This document shows positions 4,980 through 15,100 of a stretch of 40,582 nt of DNA, piece by piece. The translations under genes were made by a program, and so were the position numbers. The stretch lies in the IMG/VR virus record IMGVR_UViG_3300030101_002855, positions 23,359-63,940 of that record, one strand, 5' to 3'. The notes under the pieces are model-generated. The model was not told where the DNA came from and ran no database searches. It was given only the letters and a program-made list of their open reading frames with translations. The stretch is from a virus. Position 1 is the first letter of the stretch. Each line of letters opens with the position of its first letter.

Positions 4980-7798
4980 TGGCTTTAGCAATAATACCAT
5001 CAACCCAATATATTAAATATGAAGGCGATGCTGATTACTGGACTAATGTAGCTGGATTAACAATAGGTGACTCAATAAACGTTTCTGGAAGTCATTTTAA
5101 TGATGGAGTATACACGGTTATAGGGTTTACTCAAAAAGACTCTGACCATTACATGATGGTTGCCGGTAGGACTATAACAGATGAGGTATCTTTTGTAGTA
5201 GCTACATCAGCATCTTTTTCCAATGGAGACAACCATATAGACATAAATAGCAGTGCTGACGTAAGAGTTGGTCAAACCATTGCTTCTAGTGCTGGTGGTC
5301 TTGCCGCTGGAACTACAATTACCTCAGCTAATTCAAGCGGAACTTTTGGAATAGACGTTACTATTGTTGGTCTATCTGCAAATGTAACAGGAATAGGAGG
5401 GGGAGGAACTAATCCTAGTGCAAATTTAACATTTACATCTTCTTCTGCAGGTGCGGCTTCCAATATAATAATAAAGGGAAGAAAATCTACTGGAGATAGA
5501 TTATGTGCTCTAGGTGACTCAGAAAACAATGTTGTTGATATATGGTCTTTTAACTCTGTATCAGACCCCACCTCTACAGATGATGGGTGGATTGCATCTG
5601 AAATAAACCCAGTTTTAGTAAACCCAGCAAGTGAGCATGTAGAAACTTCAGAATTTGTATTTAATTTTTCTGATGAAGTTTTAAGAGTTACAGATTCTAA
5701 TATTGAAAACAATTCAATAACAAAATGGTATGGCTACATACAAAGAAGTCAATTTAATAATACAAAAGGTCTAGCGTTTAATGGATGGCATGAACATCCA
5801 GTATCTTTAATTCCCCCTACACAAAGCATAGCCAATATAACATCTGGGGGGACAGAGCATACTGTTGCAACAGATACTCACTACAGTGTATTAAATGACA
5901 TAGTTGAAGATGGAAATGGTAATGACGCACAGACAGCGGAAGCTTTAACTGCTACTGAAGATTTTATTTCTTTTGAATATGCAAGTACAGAATTACCAGC
6001 CGCAAATAGTGCATTTGAAGTTGGTCAGGTTTATTCTATTCTTAGCACATCAAATGAGCAACCAGAATGCTTTATGATAAGAAGACCGTCTGAAGGAAGC
6101 TCAGGAACTGTTCAGGAAGTCCGTGTATATAGGCAATATGGTGGTGCTAAAGTTGGAGACAATACCGTAGCTGATAATAGTGGAGCTATATATAAAAGAG
6201 GTCTAGGATGGAATATAGGAGTAAGTTCTCATGCTGATGAGGGTCAGTGGGATACAAAAGAATATGAGTTTTATCAAACGTTTATATATGATAATTTACA
6301 AGAAAGCCTTCCGTCTAAATTTAACAATACTATAAATGTTACCACCGATTTAAAATCACTAGAGTGCACTATATACTCAGATAGATTTTATACAGGTAGA
6401 ATATCTGGCGGTAGAATATATATAAGAGAAAAAGACAGTGAAGACGAGCTCACTCTTTTTGCAGATATAGATATTAATAGAGGTGCTAGAATGTCTTTAG
6501 AAGATGAGTATACTGCTTGGGTTTATAGAGCATCTAGCACTGCGGCTAATACGCAAAATGGAGGTTATTATTCTGCGGCTAGTAGTTCAGTAGGCTTAAA
6601 AGCTGTTCGCCCTAATTTGGACACATTTAGAACGTTAAACGGCTATTCGCATGAGTATAAGTTTAACTCTCTTGGTAAGGTAAAAGAAACATACCAAGCT
6701 TCTGCAATAGTAGGAAGAAGAAACTTTATAGCTAACGTTATATTAAAAGAACTAGATGGCTCTAAAAGAAAGTATGGCGATAGAATAATGTACTCAGAAA
6801 TAAATAAATTTGATACTATTCTACCATTTAATTTTATAGATGTTTCTAAGGGTGATTTTGGAGAGTATACAGCATTAGAATCCTTTGCAGACAGATTACT
6901 AGCTTATAAACATAACCTAGTTCATATAATAAATATATCCAATCCTTCTCCAAGTGGTTGGTTCTTAGAAGATACTGTGCAAAAAGTAGGAGTAAGCTTT
7001 CAACATAGTGTTGCGAGAACAGAGTTTGGAGTTGCTTGGGCAAATGAAGCTGGTTGTTTTTTATATGATGGAAACTCTGTTAAGAATTTAATAACAAATA
7101 AGATATCAGTTAATGACTCTACAAATGCTAATGTTTTAAACTGGCAAAGTTTTTCTTCAGGTACAGCCCACGTTAAAGATTCAATGGTTGGTTATGATGC
7201 TATTAGCAATCAGTTGGTTATAATGAGGTCTCCAAAAGACACAACAAATAATAGCAATTATTGCTTTATATATGATTTTGATTCTAATGGTTGGGTTTTT
7301 AATACTAATATGTTTTCAGACCACAATTATTACACAAATTTTGTAACCGATTGGAATAATAACTTAATAGTGGGTAGAGAACTCAGTGCAACAACAACTG
7401 AAATTGTTAAGTATTTAGCCTATCAGATAGCTCAATCAAATCAAGTTTTAGTAACTAGAGATATAGACTTTGGTCAAGTTGGTTTAAGAAAGAAAATATA
7501 CAAAATAATATTAACATATAAATCTAGTGCAACTCAGGCAAATCCTTTGGAGTATGCTATAAATGGAACTCAAAGCTTTACAGATGTAACCACTGGAGAC
7601 GGTACAATCACCACAGGAGCTGGAGATAATGACACCCTTCCAACTGCTAGTGATTGGGATGTAGCTGTTTTTAAACCAGCTAGCCCTATAGAATGTCAAA
7701 GTTTACAATTAAGACTTAACCTTCCTAGTTCAGGTACATTTGAAATAAATGATATAACTATAGATTATAGAACAATAAGACAAGGTAGCGTATCTTAA
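4979..7798 (+). CDS. Large structural protein, probable beta-propeller tail/stabilisation protein
   Basis: 939 residues, no signal peptide or membrane span. The first ~170 residues are Ser/Gly/Thr beta-rich. From about residue 590 comes a region I recognise from podovirus-type head-tail or tail-tube proteins: YGDRIMYSEINKFDTILPFN, then DVSKGDFGEYTALESFADRL, LAYKHNLVHIINIS, GVSFQHSVARTEFGVAWANE and CFLYDGNSVKNL. Repeated 'W/F-xx-D/N-G' blades suggest a propeller. The C-terminus has LQLRLNLPSSGTFEINDITI then DYRTIRQGS. Likely a multi-copy part of the tail or stopper that contacts the upstream 156-residue protein. Exact position in the virion cannot be told. Confidence 0.75.
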   Translation: MALAIIPSTQYIKYEGDADYWTNVAGLTIGDSINVSGSHFNDGVYTVIGFTQKDSDHYMMVAGRTITDEVSFVVATSASFSNGDNHIDINSSADVRVGQTIASSAGGLAAGTTITSANSSGTFGIDVTIVGLSANVTGIGGGGTNPSANLTFTSSSAGAASNIIIKGRKSTGDRLCALGDSENNVVDIWSFNSVSDPTSTDDGWIASEINPVLVNPASEHVETSEFVFNFSDEVLRVTDSNIENNSITKWYGYIQRSQFNNTKGLAFNGWHEHPVSLIPPTQSIANITSGGTEHTVATDTHYSVLNDIVEDGNGNDAQTAEALTATEDFISFEYASTELPAANSAFEVGQVYSILSTSNEQPECFMIRRPSEGSSGTVQEVRVYRQYGGAKVGDNTVADNSGAIYKRGLGWNIGVSSHADEGQWDTKEYEFYQTFIYDNLQESLPSKFNNTINVTTDLKSLECTIYSDRFYTGRISGGRIYIREKDSEDELTLFADIDINRGARMSLEDEYTAWVYRASSTAANTQNGGYYSAASSSVGLKAVRPNLDTFRTLNGYSHEYKFNSLGKVKETYQASAIVGRRNFIANVILKELDGSKRKYGDRIMYSEINKFDTILPFNFIDVSKGDFGEYTALESFADRLLAYKHNLVHIINISNPSPSGWFLEDTVQKVGVSFQHSVARTEFGVAWANEAGCFLYDGNSVKNLITNKISVNDSTNANVLNWQSFSSGTAHVKDSMVGYDAISNQLVIMRSPKDTTNNSNYCFIYDFDSNGWVFNTNMFSDHNYYTNFVTDWNNNLIVGRELSATTTEIVKYLAYQIAQSNQVLVTRDIDFGQVGLRKKIYKIILTYKSSATQANPLEYAINGTQSFTDVTTGDGTITTGAGDNDTLPTASDWDVAVFKPASPIECQSLQLRLNLPSSGTFEINDITIDYRTIRQGSVS

Positions 7799-8367
7799 TG
7801 AAAAGAGAAACAAGAATAGCCTTAAATTCTAAACAACCAAATATATATTCAACAACTGATATGTCAATAAGTGGTATGTCAGATGGGCAGATATCAATTA
7901 CAAAAGGTTCTAATAGACAACCAGCCTTATCTATTAAGAAAGATGGTAGATTGTATAAAACAAATATGTCGTCTGATGGTAACGAATATGTGGATAAAAA
8001 TTTAATTGTAAACGGAGATTTAATATCTTCAGTTATAGCTAGCCCTCTTACTTTACCTATTGGGGCTGATTTAACTTTAGATTCGAGTGGTACTATAACC
8101 CCAACTCATTCTTTTCACAAGGTTGACACGTTAAGCTCCGCATCTTCTGATAATTTAGATATAATAAAAGGCGGAAAAACAGGACAGATTCTTTTATTGC
8201 AAGCCGTTAGTGGTTCAAGAACTATTGTTATAAGAGATGATGAGGGTGGAATATTTACAGTTGGGGGAAGTAGTTTCTCATTAGATGATGAAAATGATGT
8301 TGCTGTTTTCCTTTGTACATCTTATGATAACTGGTTAATGATTTTAGGTTCTAATATACCAAGCTAA
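7798..8367 (+). CDS. Virion-associated protein, 189 aa
   Basis: TAATG overlap with the propeller gene. Beta-rich and Ser/Asp/Gly-rich. An N-terminal part (SISGMSDGQISITKGSNRQP, ALSIKKDGRLYKTN) looks like a fibre shaft or adaptor. The C-terminal domain, HSFHKVDTLSSASSDNLDI then KGGKTGQILLLQAVSGSRTI and VAVFLCTSYDNWLMILGS, resembles the common 'T.G....L......TI.....GG.........L......L.YD...W...' domain of phage fibres and head decorations; the capsid-side gene at the right edge of the window has a similar domain. Tail-fibre adaptor or decoration is likely. Confidence 0.6.
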   Translation: MKRETRIALNSKQPNIYSTTDMSISGMSDGQISITKGSNRQPALSIKKDGRLYKTNMSSDGNEYVDKNLIVNGDLISSVIASPLTLPIGADLTLDSSGTITPTHSFHKVDTLSSASSDNLDIIKGGKTGQILLLQAVSGSRTIVIRDDEGGIFTVGGSSFSLDDENDVAVFLCTSYDNWLMILGSNIPS

Positions 8368-8372
8368 TTTAA

Positions 8373-9311
8373 ATGGGTAAAAAAATGAAATACAAAACTA
8401 TGAAACAATACCAAGAGGGTGGGTTTTTTGGACGCTCAAGACCGCTGTCAACAAAAAGAATGTTACACAAAATAGGTCAAAAAAGAGATGTTAAAATAGC
8501 TCAAGATGAACTTGATGAGCAAAAAGCAAATATACTCAGTAAAAGTGGCTTGCTTGGACTTGCAGATAAAGTAATAAGAGGTGTTTCTAGTTCAGTTTTA
8601 CCTCCTGTTGTTGGAGATTTTGTTGGTAGTCTTGCGTCTGACGCATTAAAAAGAAATGTTCCTAAAGTTGCAACAGGTGATTCCCCAACTGGTTATTTGC
8701 AATCAGATTTTGAAACTCTTTCTGACTATGAAAAGTCTCAAGGAACTAATGCTCTTAATAGGGCTTTAGGTGCAGGTGCTAGTGGTCTTTTTAGATTTGC
8801 AAAAGATGAACTTGGGGGGTTAAAAGGAATAAAAGATAGAGTTAAACTGTTAAATCTTGGCAACAATCCTATGTCTCAAGCAACGAAGGATAGATTTAGA
8901 ATTGGTGCTGACCTAGCTTTAGGCGTTCCAACAGGAGAGTCTGGTACATCTATGGCATTAGACGCAATATCGCAAGCTAAAAATGCCTCTATACCAATGA
9001 ATTTAGCTGGACAATCACTACCTTTTTCGTTGCAAAATTTTCTTTCAAAGCAACTTATAGGTTTAGAAGATTTACCTATTAATATCCCTACGGAATCAAA
9101 TCAATCAACAGGAATCACTCAAGGTAATTCTTCTTGGGATGCAGGCTTTGGTAATTTCATGGCTTCATTGGGTGAAGAGTATCAAGAAGGTGGGGGTATG
9201 ATGTCGGATTACTATGGTGGTGGTATGGCTAAGAAAAAGAAAAAGAAAAAGTATGGATATATGGGCGGTGGATTATTAGATATGATGCCCTACGCAAGGA
9301 GGATAGTATAA
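8373..9311 (+). CDS. Probable internal virion/ejection protein, 312 aa
   Basis: No strong ribosome site; the start follows the previous stop by a few bases. Mostly helical and Ala/Gly/Ser-rich, with QEGGFFGRSRPLSTKRML near the N-terminus and a second YQEGGGMMSDYYGGGMA, a run of eight lysines and a Gly-rich hydrophobic end (GYMGGGLLDMMPYARRI). One hydrophobic part (GLADKVIRGVSSSVLPPVVG) could touch membranes. Short Q-(D/E)-G-G motifs recur here and in the next gene. Position between tail and large ejection proteins suggests an internal virion protein. Confidence 0.6.
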   Translation: MGKKMKYKTMKQYQEGGFFGRSRPLSTKRMLHKIGQKRDVKIAQDELDEQKANILSKSGLLGLADKVIRGVSSSVLPPVVGDFVGSLASDALKRNVPKVATGDSPTGYLQSDFETLSDYEKSQGTNALNRALGAGASGLFRFAKDELGGLKGIKDRVKLLNLGNNPMSQATKDRFRIGADLALGVPTGESGTSMALDAISQAKNASIPMNLAGQSLPFSLQNFLSKQLIGLEDLPINIPTESNQSTGITQGNSSWDAGFGNFMASLGEEYQEGGGMMSDYYGGGMAKKKKKKKYGYMGGGLLDMMPYARRIV

Positions 9312-10672
9312 TGGCTCAGTTAGATAACGTACCTATAATGGCTCAAAGTGGCGAGTATGTAGTTAGAAAAGAAGCTGTGGATAAATTAGGTAAAAATTTT
9401 ATGGATATGATAAACAACGCAGATAGACTAGGATATGGTGGTGGTCTTATTCCTGAGGGAGAACATGGTCATTCTGCGATAGATGAGTTACTTGCCATTA
9501 ATACATTAAACAATCAAGATAGCATAGAGGAAACTAGAGAATCTGCAATGATGCAAGATGGTGGAAGTGTTTTTGGCATGAATATGACTCCCGAAGGTGC
9601 TATGCAGGCTATTTATGAAATGCCTAGCGATGATGGAAATAGGTACTATTTAGGAGAGGCTTTAAGACCTCAGCAAAGTTTAAGCAGGCAAATGGCTAGA
9701 AATAGAGCGAAAGAGAAAGCTATGAAAATGCCTCAAGACTCTATTTCATTTGAAATGGCACAACAAATTTTAAACCCAGAAGCTCAAAGCGAGTCAAAAA
9801 AGAAAGGACTTATGGGTTTGCTTGGATTTCAAGATGGTGGTGAAGTAGAATATTCAATAGGCGTTGTTGACCCACTATGGAATGCTTTAGAGAAGCTAGA
9901 TTCAATAGATGAACTAGTTCAATCTCAAGCTCCCAATAGCCCTTACGACTTTTCAAAATATCAAAGAAGTTTATTAGATGTCTTAGATGAAGCTGGTGAA
10001 TATACAACAGAAGATGCGTTAAAGATGTTAGATGAGATTGCAAAAGGAAGAGCTCAAGGTGGGAAGATGCATAGAACTAGATTTATAACTGGCGGTGATG
10101 TTTCGCAATCAGAAACAGGAGACCAAAGAGGCGGAATGTATTCTAGCAATTATCAGCCAAATGCTTTTTTTAATAGCTTATACCAGCAGTACGGATTTTC
10201 ACCAACAGACGATGAGATAAAAAGAAAATTTGAAGAATCTTTCGCATTAGACCTAGGAGATGCTTACTCTGAAATAGAAGAGGGTTATGCTAGTCTTAGA
10301 ACTAAAATGCCTAAATCTTCTTCAGACAGCACATTTGCACTTTCCGGTGCTCGAGAAAGAGATATAGAAGATGCTAGACAAACGTTGGAAGACATTGCAG
10401 GTATTAGTTCTGAAAGAATAATAACTAGCTCCGTAGATGAGCAAACGGAAGCTGGAATTGCGGCACTAGCAAGCGAAGAAGAGGCAGGTGCTGTGATGGG
10501 TGAGTATGAATTCCAAACCCCTTATTCCGGTAATCAAAATCAAAGCTCTGGTTATATGGTTGTTGGGCAACTACCAGACACTAATCAAGGAAAGGTTGAA
10601 TTTAATGGGCAAGTGTATTCTTGGAGCGATGACGAAGGTCGTTACTTGCCCGGTGATTTTAACTTTGGCTAA
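9311..10672 (+). CDS. Virion protein with tape-measure-like 'MAQSGEYVVRKEAVDKLG' motif
   Basis: AAGGAGG precedes the TAATG start. The N-terminus DNVPIMAQSGEYVVRKEAVD followed by KLGKNFMDMIN is a motif ('D-x-V-P-x-x-x-x-x-GE-Y/F-V-x-x-x-x-V-x-x-x-G') shared by many tape-measure and internal virion proteins. The remainder is helical and acidic with scattered MQDGG, FQDGG and AQGGK motifs that repeat those of the preceding gene, and a Tyr/Gly/Gln-rich C-terminus. 453 residues is short for a tape measure of a long tail, which fits a short-tailed phage with ejected internal proteins. Function inferred, not shown. Confidence 0.6.
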   Translation: MAQLDNVPIMAQSGEYVVRKEAVDKLGKNFMDMINNADRLGYGGGLIPEGEHGHSAIDELLAINTLNNQDSIEETRESAMMQDGGSVFGMNMTPEGAMQAIYEMPSDDGNRYYLGEALRPQQSLSRQMARNRAKEKAMKMPQDSISFEMAQQILNPEAQSESKKKGLMGLLGFQDGGEVEYSIGVVDPLWNALEKLDSIDELVQSQAPNSPYDFSKYQRSLLDVLDEAGEYTTEDALKMLDEIAKGRAQGGKMHRTRFITGGDVSQSETGDQRGGMYSSNYQPNAFFNSLYQQYGFSPTDDEIKRKFEESFALDLGDAYSEIEEGYASLRTKMPKSSSDSTFALSGARERDIEDARQTLEDIAGISSERIITSSVDEQTEAGIAALASEEEAGAVMGEYEFQTPYSGNQNQSSGYMVVGQLPDTNQGKVEFNGQVYSWSDDEGRYLPGDFNFG

Positions 10673-10687
10673 ATTTAAGAGGATATT

Positions 10688-12124
10688 ATGTCAAACGGAT
10701 TATATAGAAAACAAATAGTTTTAGAAAAACCAGATAGCGGTTTAGATATATTTTTAAAAGAAGTATCTAAATACTTTAGTCCAGAGTATCAAGCAATGCA
10801 AAGAGAACAAGGGCGTGCTGATGCTATGTTAGAATTAGAGCAAAGAAAGCAAGCAGAAGCCGAAGAAATTCAAGATGAAAATATAAAAATAAATCAGAGT
10901 AGAGAAAAACGTGAAAAACAATTATTTAATAGGCAGTTAAAAGAAGAAGGTGAACAAAATTTTTTAGATGATTTTGGTCTTATTTATAACGAAGAAAACA
11001 GAGGCACTAAGCAGGGCATAGATAATGCAAGAGCTTGGGTAGCTAGCAGTCCGAAACTAAGTGCAAATATGTACAATGTTATAGAAACAAAATTAAAGCA
11101 AGATGAGGATATGCTTAGTAAGAAAAATCAAGACACTGACAACCTAGGAAGCTTACTATCTTCTATGAATCCAGACTTTCAGTATGATAGCTCAGATTCT
11201 ATGAGGCAACTGGTTAGAAATAGTGGGGATTTTATGCTTCAAAATTCCATATCTCAAAAGTACTTAGGTGCTATGAGTCCTGAAATGCAAGTAATGTATA
11301 AGCAAGATATGTCAGGCTTATCTGAATTAGTTAAGCAAGCATTCTTAAACCCAGATGTATCAGCCCAGAATGAATTTATAAAATCTGTAATAGCTCCAGC
11401 CTATACTTCTATGGTTGAAAACTATGGAGCTCAGGGTCAAGATATATCTTCCCCTAGTATAGAAGGTCTTTTAAGTAGAGCTGGTGTTCCTATAGATAGT
11501 GATGATGATATAAATTTAGCAAAAGAACTAGGTGGAATGGATAAGCCAGCAGGTATAGGGGATGATGATGACAAGCAACCAGACCAAGATAGAGAGTATT
11601 CTAAAATTTTTGATATGCTTGCACCATTTGGAGGAGGCTCAACGCTTGCTGAGGTTGTTCCGGGTATTGTAAACCCTTTTATGTCTGCAATTACGGGTGC
11701 TCCAGAAGAAGCAGTTGGCTTTCAAAGAACAATAGGTGGTACTAGAATTGATAGTCCTAGAGGTCAAGCCAAGGTATTAAAGAGAAGCTTAGACAGAGCT
11801 ATTAATTTAAGCAAGGGTGTTCCTAAAACTGTGATGGCTGGCTCTCAACCTCAAAATAAAAAAGAATCTAAACTTGCAGAGCAAATAGAAATGATAAGAG
11901 AAGCAGTAGGTAACGCATATAACCCTGCTACTAAAAAAATTGAAGACCCTGAGATTAGAAAAATTTTTAATAAATTAGCAGGTAAAAACAAGGATGAGTA
12001 CTATTCTCTTTTAGATAGTATATTCTCAGCAAAAGATGATTTCAGTTTAGATAGGCTTATTAGAACAGAAAGAAGACCCGGAAAAAAGAAAATGAGAAAC
12101 CCTTTCTTACCAACAGAAGGATAG
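10688..12124 (+). CDS. Probable internal virion protein, 478 aa
   Basis: AGAGGATATT before the ATG. Strongly helical: residues ~30-90 form a charged coiled coil (QREQGRADAMLELEQRKQAE, AEEIQDENIKINQSREKREK). The middle is Asp/Ser-rich and has an acidic low-complexity patch (GDDDDKQPDQD). It contains a Gly/Pro hydrophobic part (MLAPFGGGSTLAEVVPGIVN) and ends in a basic segment (RRPGKKKMRNPFLP). No recognised family. Its place between two large structural genes, with tight spacing on both sides, suggests an internal or ejection protein. Confidence 0.55.
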   Translation: MSNGLYRKQIVLEKPDSGLDIFLKEVSKYFSPEYQAMQREQGRADAMLELEQRKQAEAEEIQDENIKINQSREKREKQLFNRQLKEEGEQNFLDDFGLIYNEENRGTKQGIDNARAWVASSPKLSANMYNVIETKLKQDEDMLSKKNQDTDNLGSLLSSMNPDFQYDSSDSMRQLVRNSGDFMLQNSISQKYLGAMSPEMQVMYKQDMSGLSELVKQAFLNPDVSAQNEFIKSVIAPAYTSMVENYGAQGQDISSPSIEGLLSRAGVPIDSDDDINLAKELGGMDKPAGIGDDDDKQPDQDREYSKIFDMLAPFGGGSTLAEVVPGIVNPFMSAITGAPEEAVGFQRTIGGTRIDSPRGQAKVLKRSLDRAINLSKGVPKTVMAGSQPQNKKESKLAEQIEMIREAVGNAYNPATKKIEDPEIRKIFNKLAGKNKDEYYSLLDSIFSAKDDFSLDRLIRTERRPGKKKMRNPFLPTEG

Positions 12125-12125
12125 T

Positions 12126-15100
12126 ATGACTAGGCAAAAATTACTTTCTGCTTTTAGAAATCAAAATCCTAATCTTTCTAGTTACGATGATGATAAGCTA
12201 TTTACATCTATAATAAAAAAATATCCAGAGTATAGAGACCAACTAGATAATCCTTATGAGTTTGATTCATCTCAGTTGTTAAGCGGACTTCCAAACTTTG
12301 TTAAAGATGCCTATAATCAATCAATAACAGGAATGGCTGAAGAGATGTCAACTGGTCAAAAAAGATTTGACCTTTCTGGGTATGAGCCGGGAGTATTAGA
12401 AGATATAGGAGCTGGTTTACTTAGCTTTGCTATGCCAGTAGATTTAGTAACTACTTTGGCTGGTGGAGGTATAGGAGGTGCGGCTTTAAAATCTACAGCT
12501 ACTAAATTTATAACCAAGAAACTAGCAAAGAATGGAGTAAAAGGTAATGTTGCTAGGGCTATTGCTCAAAAAACAGCCGTTAATGTTGGTAGGCAAACTG
12601 CAGGGTTAGCCACATATGAGGGTTTTAAAAGTGCATTTACTCAGAAATTAGAGAACGGAGATATTAAACCAGAAGAAGTTGTTAAAGATACTATGTCTGG
12701 TGCGTTATTAGGTGGCTCAATGGCTGGAACTGGAGCTTATTTAACTACTAAGGGTTGGAGTACTATGTCAAGAGTCTTGGCTGAAACTGGCGTTCTTGGA
12801 ACTACAATACCGTTATCAGAGGGAGAAGTACCTGAACCTCAAGACTATGTTAATGCCGCAGGTATGATGCTAGGTATAAAGGCTGTAGGTGGGGCAATAG
12901 GTTTCCCTAGTAAATTAAAAAACTTTGTCTTAGAGGGTAGGAAAACTGGGTATAAAAAAGAATTAGTAAAAGAAGATTTAGCTAAAGATTTTGGAGTCGC
13001 TGTTGGTAAGTTAGATGATGTGGCAAGAAGGCAAACAGAAACATATTTAGACTCTAAAGGAAATAAATGGAATATAATAAGCCCAGAAGGTAGAAAGAAA
13101 ATTAAGCTTGTTAATTATAATACAGGAGAGAGTAAGGTAGTTAAAGATTCAGATTTTTCTTTACAATATAGATTAGCAGACGAGGCTCAAATTCCCCTTG
13201 AAAAGATAATGCCTTTTAGAGTAAAGAATTTAAAAAATCTAGAAGCATCGCAAAGCATGGATAATAGTAAAAAACAATTACTTAGGAACAGTGCTTTAAG
13301 TAAAAAGAAAAGCAGTACGCTATCTGAGTTAGACCCTAAGAAAGACAAGCTTGGCTTAGAAGATATGACACCAGTTGAGTTGGATAGGTATAGAAATATA
13401 CTTTTAAAAAGACAGTCAATAGGAGATGCGATAAATAAACTAAAGACTGAAGGGTGGGTTACTCAAGAATCTAAGTATTCTATGTTTAAAGAAGATTTTT
13501 TTCCTAAACCTATTAAGGGAATAATGGAAGGGTTGACTAGAGCAAAGTATAGAGGTTCTCAGAAAGCACCTGTTAGAAAATATTTTAATGATATTGGTCA
13601 ATACCAAGTTGATAGGGATGCTTTAAATGGAGAATATTTAGGAAGACTAATGCAAACAGGCTTATTCAACCCTACTAAAAAACAGCTTTCTAGATTTAAA
13701 AAACCCGGAATGAGTAATAAAGATGTTGAAGGTGCATACTATAAAAACTTACACGACCTAGTTAAGGAAGGTAAATTGCCAGAAGTAAATGCAGTTACAT
13801 CTTTAATAGCTCAAAGGTTTACAGCTTCTGGTGGACAAATACCCGGATTCCAGCAGAATTATGTGCCGGGAATGATGAAGAAAGATTTAGCAGATATAAT
13901 CTTTGATGATATGGTCAAGGCTGTAGATAAAAAAAGCGAAATAGCTAGGGCTATTAAATCTGATTTTAACTACACTGATAATGATTTTATATTAAACATG
14001 GTTTCTGACCCAGACAAATGGATAAAGAAAAATCCTAAAGTTGCTGAGTATCTAAACACCTTAATACAGAACTCCATGTCTAAGTTTAAGAAAGAAACTA
14101 GGTCGTTGATAAGTGCCAATGTTGAAAGCGGTTCAGGTTTACAATACCTAAGAGCATATCAAAAAGTTGGAAGAGGGTTATCAGAAGAATTGTTTAATAC
14201 ATTTGGAAACTTAGAAAAGCCAAAGAAGTTTAAGATACCAGAAGAACTTTTAGAAAATAATTTAAAAACACTATTAAGTAGGTATGCAACTAAAGCCGCA
14301 GATAGAACTGCTTTTGTTAAAAACTTTGGAGTTAAGGGTGAAAAGTTTAGAGCATTAGTTAATAAAGCAGAGCCAGAAGATGACCGAATAATGAGAACCT
14401 TACATCACCATGTTAAAGGAGATATAGAATACCATAGCTCTTATAACTATAGTCCAAGAACTAAAGAAGTATGGCAAAAAGTTATGGAGTGGGAAACGGC
14501 ATCAAAGATAGGATTAGGTTATGCTCCCTTGCTAAATGTAACACAGCCTATGATATCATCAGCTTTAGAGGCTGGCTATCTTCCATTTTTTAAAGGCTTA
14601 ATCTCATTAAGTAATAAAAAAACAAGAGAACTTATAGAAAGGTCTGGTGTAACTAACTACTCAATGTTTGCAGAAATGATGGGTCATAGTAAAGGCACTC
14701 GTCTGTCTAGTAAGGTTGCAGAAACTTTAGGTAAGTATAGTGGGTTTACAGGTATAAATAAACTTAATCAAATTACAGCCGCATCTACAGCAAAAGTACT
14801 AGTAGATGATATGTTTAAAATAGTAAAAGGTAGGGGAATTAGGGGTAAGATTAAAGCTAGTAGAGGTTGGGCTTCTAATAAATTAGAAAAACTTGGAATA
14901 GACCCTAATAAATCTAGGCTAACTGATAAGGATTATATTACTGCTATGTCTAAGTTTGCTAGAAAAACTCAGCTACAAAAAGATATACTAGAAGACCCAT
15001 TATTATTTAATGACCCAAGAGCAAGGATGTTTACACAGTTTAAAAGATTTGGTTTAAGACAAACTAACTATTTAAAAGATTTATTTATAAGTGATTTAAG

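Noticed and set aside
5272-5712. Minus-strand frame of 146 residues
   Set aside because: Antisense to the large structural protein, with no ribosome site and no neighbours on that strand.
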